In this document: positions 6,050 to 9,591 of the stretch, piece after piece
Position numbering within the stretch: the stretch's first letter is position 1
Layout of the letters: each line of letters starts with the position of its first letter
DNA from: Alphaproteobacteria bacterium
GTDB taxonomy: Bacteria > Pseudomonadota > Alphaproteobacteria > Sphingomonadales > Emcibacteraceae
Reading direction: 5' to 3'
Assembly (NCBI GenBank): GCA_002749135.1
Contig: NVVY01000002.1
Coordinates: 80,633-90,223 of the forward strand
Length of the DNA: 9,591 nucleotides
Notes under the pieces: model-generated
What the model saw: only the letters and a program-made list of their open reading frames with translations
Databases searched by the model: none
Told to the model about the DNA's origin: nothing
Translations under genes and position numbers: made by a program

Positions 6050-6075
6050 AGGCTCTCATTTGAGGGTCTTTTTTT
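6050..6075 (+). terminator. Intrinsic terminator closing moron 2
   Basis: The stem is AGGCTCTC (6050-6057) with GAGGGTCT (6062-6069), 8 bp with two G-T wobbles. The loop is ATTT and the T-run extends to 6075; an A-run before the stem can extend the pairing. It lies 28 bp upstream of the prohead protease ATG. Confidence 0.82.
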
Positions 6076-6092
6076 ATGGAAATAGGTTTTTC

Positions 6093-6100
6093 GGGAATTA
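6093..6100 (+). repeat. Right 8-bp direct repeat (GGGAATTA) at moron 2 edge
   Basis: Second copy of the 8-mer found at 4488-4495, placed 3 bp before the protease start codon. The pair brackets the TAC module almost exactly. Confidence 0.4.
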
Positions 6101-6103
6101 TAT

Positions 6104-6679
6104 ATGTCAGATATGAATGCAGGTCAACCGAATGAGGGTCATTTTTCGGGCTATGCCAGCGTGTTTAATGTAGTGGACCGGGGTAATGACCTGATTCTGC
6201 CTGGGGCCTTTGCGCAGTCTATTCGGGACCGCGGCGCGGGCGGCATCAAATTTTTGTGGCAACATGACCCTAAGGAGCCTGTGGGCATATTGGACGAGAT
6301 ATATGAGGATGCGCGCGGCCTTTATGTGCGTGGGCGGCTGATACTGGAGGTGGATCGGGCGCGGGAGGCTTGCCGCCTGTTGGATGTGGGGGCATTGGAC
6401 GGGCTGTCCATCGGTTTTCACACCCTGAAATCGCGCCTGCGGACGGATGGGGTGCGGATTCTGACCCGGGTTGACCTGTGGGAAATATCACTGGTGACTT
6501 TCCCCATGAATGAACAGGCCCGTATTTCAGGTTTCAAGACAGATTTTATCCCAGATTCTAATTTTGCGGTGGATGAGACCGCATTCGTTGCCGGTCTTCG
6601 GCATTTAACCGCGCTTATGGCGCCGTCCATGCGCAATGGTGCGCCGGGGCATTTTGATAAAAGGAAGAACTATAGATGA
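6104..6679 (+). CDS. Prohead protease, HK97 type (peptidase S78)
   Basis: Serine protease with a herpesvirus-assemblin-like fold that trims the N-terminal scaffold (delta) domain of the capsid protein inside the prohead, then itself. 191 residues. Characteristic order: GHFSGYASVFNVVDRGND (12-29), ILPGAF (31-36), LWQHDPKEPVG (51-61, catalytic H54), VGALDGLSIGFHT (95-107, nucleophile S102) and LWEISLVTFPMNEQA (125-139, E127). The ATG at 6104 follows the moron terminator by 28 bp with only a weak GGGA ribosome site. ATG 6113 (Met4) is a possible alternative. The stop overlaps the capsid start (ATGA), so the two are coupled. The C-terminus after about 145 is variable in the family. It resumes the GC-rich backbone composition after the AT-rich insertion. 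Confidence 0.96.
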   Translation: MSDMNAGQPNEGHFSGYASVFNVVDRGNDLILPGAFAQSIRDRGAGGIKFLWQHDPKEPVGILDEIYEDARGLYVRGRLILEVDRAREACRLLDVGALDGLSIGFHTLKSRLRTDGVRILTRVDLWEISLVTFPMNEQARISGFKTDFIPDSNFAVDETAFVAGLRHLTALMAPSMRNGAPGHFDKRKNYR

Positions 6680-7884
6680 CATTGGAAACCAAGGAAGCAC
6701 TGGAAAATCTCACCCGGTCTTTTGAAACGTTCAAATGCGCCAATGATGAAAGATTGGCCGAGATTGAGGCTAAGGGACAGGCCGATATTCTGACGGAAGA
6801 AAAGCTGACCCGGATGAATAAGGAACTGGACAAGTTACAGGCAAAAGCCAACAGTATGCAGGCGGCGGCAAACCGCCCTGGCCTCGCCACCAAAGAGGGG
6901 CAGGATGCGGCGGCTCTGGAACGCAAACGCCAATTTTTTGACGGCTTTATCCGCAAGGGCCATGACGTGAAGCTGGATCAGAAGGCGCTTAGTACCGATG
7001 TGAATACGGACGGCGGCTTTGCGGTGCCTGTGGAACTGGATCAGATGATCGAGAAACGCCTGCGCGACCTGTCGCCCATTCGGGCAGAGGCCAATGTGGT
7101 GGCTATCGGTACGGCAAAATACAAGAAGCTGGTCAATGTGGGCGGCATTACCTCCGGCTGGATTTCCGAGACCGGCGCGCGGGTGGAAACCAGCACACCA
7201 ACCCTGCAGGAAATCACCCCGCCACTGGGCGAGATTTATGCCAATCCGGCGGCGACCCAGACCATGCTGGATGATGCAAGCTTCACGGTGGACAAATGGC
7301 TGTCCGAGGAACTGGCCGAGGAATTCTCCTATCAGGAAAACGGCGCGTTTGTCAATGGCAGCGGGGTTAATCGGCCCAAAGGCTTTTTGCAATATGTGGT
7401 CAGTACGCTGAGCGATAACAGCCGGACATTTGGCGAGATTCAGGCTCTGAAAACCGGTGTTGCCGGGGGCTGGGCGGCCACGGACCCGTCTGATATTCTG
7501 GTGGATATGATCCATGCTATGAAGTCGGGTTATCGGGGCGAGGCTAAATTTTACATGAATACCAGCCTGTTGTCTGAAATCCGCAAATTCAAGGATAGCA
7601 GCGGCGATTACCTCTGGCGTCCGGGCCTCGAAGGCGGCGCGCCAGCGACTTTGCTGGGCTATCCGGTGGTTGAGGTGGCGGACATGCCGGTCAAGGGCGC
7701 CTCTTCCCTGTCGCTTGGTTTTGCCAATATGAAACGGGCCTATACGGTCACCGACCGCATGGGCACCAAAATTCTGCGCGATCCCTATTCCAATAAGCCT
7801 TACGTGCATTTCTATACCACCAAGCGCGTTGGCGGGGCGGTGACCAATGATCAGGCAATCAAGCTCCTGCAATTCGCCGTTTAG
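6676..7884 (+). CDS. Major capsid protein, HK97 fold
   Basis: Main shell protein. 402 residues. Residues 1-100 are charged and predicted coiled coil (LTRSFETFK, RLAEIEAKG, LTRMNKELDKLQAKA), typical of the delta scaffold domain. Mature-form hallmarks follow: ALSTDVNTDGGFAVP (104-118), SPIRAEANVVAIGTAKY (133-149), GWISETGARVETSTPTL (161-177), ELAEEFSYQENGAFVNGSG (212-230) leading to NRPKGFL, and the C-terminal FYTTKRVGGAVTNDQAIKLL (379-398). Cleavage by the upstream protease is expected a little before or around residue 104, leaving a mature chain of roughly 300 residues. It overlaps the protease gene by 4 bp, with AAGGA upstream. It is followed by a strong hairpin-T-run, so most transcripts may end here. 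If the upstream TAC resembles CmdTAC, this protein is also its candidate trigger or the protein it must ignore. Confidence 0.97.
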   Translation: MTLETKEALENLTRSFETFKCANDERLAEIEAKGQADILTEEKLTRMNKELDKLQAKANSMQAAANRPGLATKEGQDAAALERKRQFFDGFIRKGHDVKLDQKALSTDVNTDGGFAVPVELDQMIEKRLRDLSPIRAEANVVAIGTAKYKKLVNVGGITSGWISETGARVETSTPTLQEITPPLGEIYANPAATQTMLDDASFTVDKWLSEELAEEFSYQENGAFVNGSGVNRPKGFLQYVVSTLSDNSRTFGEIQALKTGVAGGWAATDPSDILVDMIHAMKSGYRGEAKFYMNTSLLSEIRKFKDSSGDYLWRPGLEGGAPATLLGYPVVEVADMPVKGASSLSLGFANMKRAYTVTDRMGTKILRDPYSNKPYVHFYTTKRVGGAVTNDQAIKLLQFAV

Positions 7885-7908
7885 GACAGATTTCCTCCTG
7901 CAAACTTT

Positions 7909-7941
7909 AAGGGCGGCTTTTTTTTGCCGCCCTTTTTTTTT
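7909..7941 (+). terminator. Strong terminator-like hairpin after the capsid gene
   Basis: AAGGGCGGC (7909-7917) pairs perfectly with GCCGCCCTT (7926-7934). The loop is eight T, and T continues to 7941. It lies between the capsid gene and the next structural gene, which starts only 15 bp after the T-run, too little for a promoter. It may be a partial terminator lowering downstream expression relative to capsid, or be overridden by antitermination. Confidence 0.85.
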
Positions 7942-7956
7942 AGGAATGGATAAGAT

Positions 7957-9453
7957 ATGGCATTTCCAACCGGATGGCAGAGAAAATGTATAATCACCAT
8001 CCCCGCTGCGCAAATTTCAGGCAGTATCAATAATCTTCCAGTCCTGCTGACCGAAGTAAATTTCCCCGCAGAGATGCTGGATGGCGGGGTGAATTCGGCC
8101 CTGAATGGCGGCGGAGATGTTCGCTTCTCTGAAGATAGTGCGGGCGTAACCCAGTTAGCCTGTGAAGTTGTGTCTCTGGTCACCGGAGCTGTGCCTTCGG
8201 CAGAGGTTTGGGTCAAGTTACCAACCATAAATACTGGCACCGCGAAAACGCTGTATGTCTGGTACAAGAAGTCAGGGGAAACCCAGCCTTTTGTTACTGA
8301 CCCGATGGGCCGTAATGCGGTATGGTTTGACTATAAAGGAGTTTGGCATTTAAATGACACGAATTGGACCGATAGCTCAGGCAACGGTAATGATTTAACA
8401 TTAACCGGGACAGGCAGTATTACGGCGGATGGCGTTTTGCTCGGGGCTTCTTCTGATCTTCGCACATCAAATGCGGCAGGCCTGACGGGATTATCAACTC
8501 TCCAATTATCGACATGGATAAAACCGAATAATACCACAGGCGGTCTTTTTGGGGCCGTGAATGGAGAAAACGGGTCGGGGTATAATTATTTACATCTTGA
8601 TGTAAATGGAACAGAGTGGAATAACAATTCCCCTGTTTTTAGGAGTAAAATTCGTGTAGGGGCTACCGCAACTTCAAGGACTGGCAATGGTGCGGGCGCA
8701 GGTTTTGCGCAAGGGGATATTCTTTTTTGCGGGTATAGTTACGATGGTATAAATGAAAAAATAATTTTAAATTCTACCGTATCACCCTACCCTAATACGG
8801 GAGCTTTATGGTCGAATACCGAGTTCGGTATCATCATAGGCCGAACAAATAGCAGTGCCCCAACACATCAGGCCCCTCTTAAAGAAGCGCGGCTCTCATC
8901 AGTTGTTTTCTCTGATACCTATAATATAACGACCTATAACAACCAATCGAATTCAGTAGCTTTTGCCAGTTCCGGCACCCCGGAAAGTGTGGGTGGAGCG
9001 GCGGCAACCCTGACGATTAACAGTAGCGCAAATAGCCATTCATCAAACAGCGTAACCTTCACTCAGGCGCAAGTGATGACCGTGACTGGCGCAGGACACA
9101 GTCAGACGGCGGACAATATTATACTGTCGCAAAGTCAGACCCTTAACACGGCAAATAGTTCCCACAATATTGGCAGTATTGGGCCCATATTATCTCAAGG
9201 GTCCAGTATGGTCATACTGGATGTCGGGCAGGGGGTGACAAGTGACGATGTTACCATATCTCAACTTCAGATACTGGCCATTCAGAATGCAACCCATGGC
9301 TTGAGCGGTAAAGAGGTCGGGCTGTTTATCCCCACATCTTTTACGTCAAATCCGCGTCGAACCAATGATGCAGTGGCATCGGGCCGCACATTATCTTCAG
9401 GTTCCGAGGGCAGGAGCGCACAACCAACCGACAATCGAACATTAAGGATTTAA
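7957..9453 (+). CDS. DUF2341 + LamG-like surface/decoration protein with C-terminal 22-residue repeats
   Basis: Probable virion surface or tail-associated protein that binds glycans or other surfaces. 498 residues, no signal peptide. Residues 1-115 resemble DUF2341: WQRKCIITIPAAQISGSINN, GGDVRFSEDSAGV, AEVWVKLPTINTGTAKTLYV then WYKKSGETQP. Residues 120-335 look like a concanavalin/LamG jelly-roll: VWFDYKGVWHLNDTNWTDSS, LSTWIKPNNTTGGLFG, ending EARLSSVVFS...YNNQSNSVAFASSGTPES, the usual junction in DUF2341-LamG proteins. Residues 350-456 are short repeats. The tail 470-498 has spaced GRTL, GRSA and NRTL motifs. It occupies the slot after capsid where GTAs have the head-tail adaptor gp6. Start ATG 7957 with a weak GGA ribosome site; the strong hairpin precedes it. 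The central LamG region is more AT-rich than its flanks, which hints at domain exchange. The exact virion location is unknown. Confidence 0.78.
   Translation: MAFPTGWQRKCIITIPAAQISGSINNLPVLLTEVNFPAEMLDGGVNSALNGGGDVRFSEDSAGVTQLACEVVSLVTGAVPSAEVWVKLPTINTGTAKTLYVWYKKSGETQPFVTDPMGRNAVWFDYKGVWHLNDTNWTDSSGNGNDLTLTGTGSITADGVLLGASSDLRTSNAAGLTGLSTLQLSTWIKPNNTTGGLFGAVNGENGSGYNYLHLDVNGTEWNNNSPVFRSKIRVGATATSRTGNGAGAGFAQGDILFCGYSYDGINEKIILNSTVSPYPNTGALWSNTEFGIIIGRTNSSAPTHQAPLKEARLSSVVFSDTYNITTYNNQSNSVAFASSGTPESVGGAAATLTINSSANSHSSNSVTFTQAQVMTVTGAGHSQTADNIILSQSQTLNTANSSHNIGSIGPILSQGSSMVILDVGQGVTSDDVTISQLQILAIQNATHGLSGKEVGLFIPTSFTSNPRRTNDAVASGRTLSSGSEGRSAQPTDNRTLRI
9007..9324 (+). repeat. Degenerate 20-22-residue protein repeats (about five units)
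   Basis: Units in the DUF2341/LamG protein: LTINSSANSHSSNSVTFTQ, MTVTGAGHSQTADNIILSQ, LNTANSSHNIGSIGPILSQ, VILDVGQGVTSDDVTISQ, LAIQNATHGLSGKEVGL. The pattern is L.v..a.H...d.v.lsQ..., with His at residues 361, 381, 403 and 447 and spacing of 20, 22 and 2x22; in the fourth unit His is replaced. Repeats of this NATHG/TADNI kind occur in other alphaproteobacterial phage proteins, to my recollection, and probably form a beta-helical or stacked-strand stalk. They are degenerate at DNA level. Confidence 0.7.
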
Positions 9454-9454
9454 T

Positions 9455-9591
9455 ATGGCGAAAAAGGTAGATGACAGCGTTCTGGACGCTGTCCTGAGTG
9501 AAATCAGGAACAAATGTAATTTAATGACGGCGTGCACAGGGGAGCCGTTGACATTCGCGGCGGCGAACGCGGGCGGGGCGAATTACCTTGC
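9455..9591 (+). CDS. Small phage protein, N-terminal part (3' end outside window)
   Basis: Starts 1 bp after the previous stop at ATG 9455, with AAGGA (9444-9448) 6 bp upstream. It reads MAKKVDDSVLDAVLSEIRNK, then CNLMTACTGEPLTFAAANAG and on to the window edge, open for 45 codons. A start of the form MAK.DD.VLDA.L..I......M..C...P is one I recall from small uncharacterised proteins encoded next to LamG/repeat proteins in alphaproteobacterial phages. No function can be given. The tight spacing implies cotranscription and a virion-related role. Confidence 0.72.
   Translation, partial: MAKKVDDSVLDAVLSEIRNKCNLMTACTGEPLTFAAANAGGANYL

Larger units (their letters stand above)
4496..6100 (+). mobile_element. 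Moron 2: AT-rich toxin-antitoxin-chaperone cargo between portal and protease genes
   Basis: A self-contained unit of about 1.6 kb: promoter with paired palindromes, three same-strand genes with small gaps or overlaps, and an intrinsic terminator. Its base composition is clearly lower in GC than the portal unit before it and the protease-capsid unit after it. Removing it would leave the DUF6127-like stop almost touching the protease ATG, the normal compact arrangement. GGGAATTA repeats mark both edges. No transposase or integrase is present, so it would have arrived by recombination, not as an active element. Confidence 0.7.

Noticed and set aside
6835..8013. 392-codon open frame on the minus strand
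   Set aside because: It runs antisense through the capsid gene, whose product is unmistakable. Its translation is a low-information His/Arg/Gly-rich sequence without domains, a shadow of GC-rich codons.
1..9591. Domesticated gene transfer agent instead of prophage
   Set aside because: The head genes are GTA-like, but AT-rich morons with terminators and a different gene after capsid fit a temperate phage better. The window cannot exclude a decayed or hybrid element.
1..9591. tRNA or rRNA genes, CRISPR arrays, insertion sequences, integrase or attachment sites
   Set aside because: Nothing resembling these was seen: no cloverleaf-like segments, no spaced identical repeats, no transposase or recombinase motifs.

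Overview
The window is a piece of an integrated tailed-phage genome (HK97-fold head, siphovirus-like) in what is most likely an alphaproteobacterium. The packaging and head genes, in the order terminase small subunit, terminase large subunit, portal, small DUF6127-like protein, S78 prohead protease and major capsid protein, match the head cassette shared by alphaproteobacterial prophages and gene transfer agents (GTAs). These backbone genes are fairly GC-rich and tightly packed (14-bp overlap, then ATGA overlaps). No host gene is visible, so the genus cannot be named. Complete morons with their own terminators favour a temperate prophage over a domesticated GTA.

Layout. 1-1606: terminase small subunit (5' end outside the window) and terminase large subunit. 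1607-2973: a GC-rich spacer, then an AT-rich moron with a promoter, a palindromic operator candidate, a Panacea-domain (DUF4065/SocA-like) antitoxin gene, a 152-residue probable toxin gene and an intrinsic terminator. 2974-4496: portal and a small membrane-anchored protein. 4497-6100: a second AT-rich moron. It carries a promoter flanked by two near-identical 14-bp palindromes, a RelE/HigB-like toxin gene, an XRE antitoxin gene with a long C-terminal extension, a SecB-like chaperone gene and a terminator. 6104-7884: prohead protease and major capsid protein. 7909-7941: a strong terminator-like hairpin. 7957-9453: a DUF2341 + LamG-like + 22-residue-repeat surface protein. 9455 to the end: the start of another small phage gene.

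The most interesting element is the second moron. Its order, HigB-like toxin, HigA-like antitoxin, SecB-like chaperone, is that of a toxin-antitoxin-chaperone (TAC) system, and it sits between the portal gene and the protease/capsid genes. In TACs the chaperone stabilises an aggregation-prone antitoxin. In at least one characterised system (E. coli CmdTAC) the chaperone senses a phage capsid protein. A TAC inside a phage head operon, two genes upstream of the phage's own capsid gene, raises the question of how it avoids self-triggering and whether it excludes competing phages. With the Panacea pair, one short stretch of this prophage carries two independent toxin-antitoxin cargos, each in a junction between head genes and each ending in its own terminator. 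All functional statements are inferences from reading the sequence; no database search was run.
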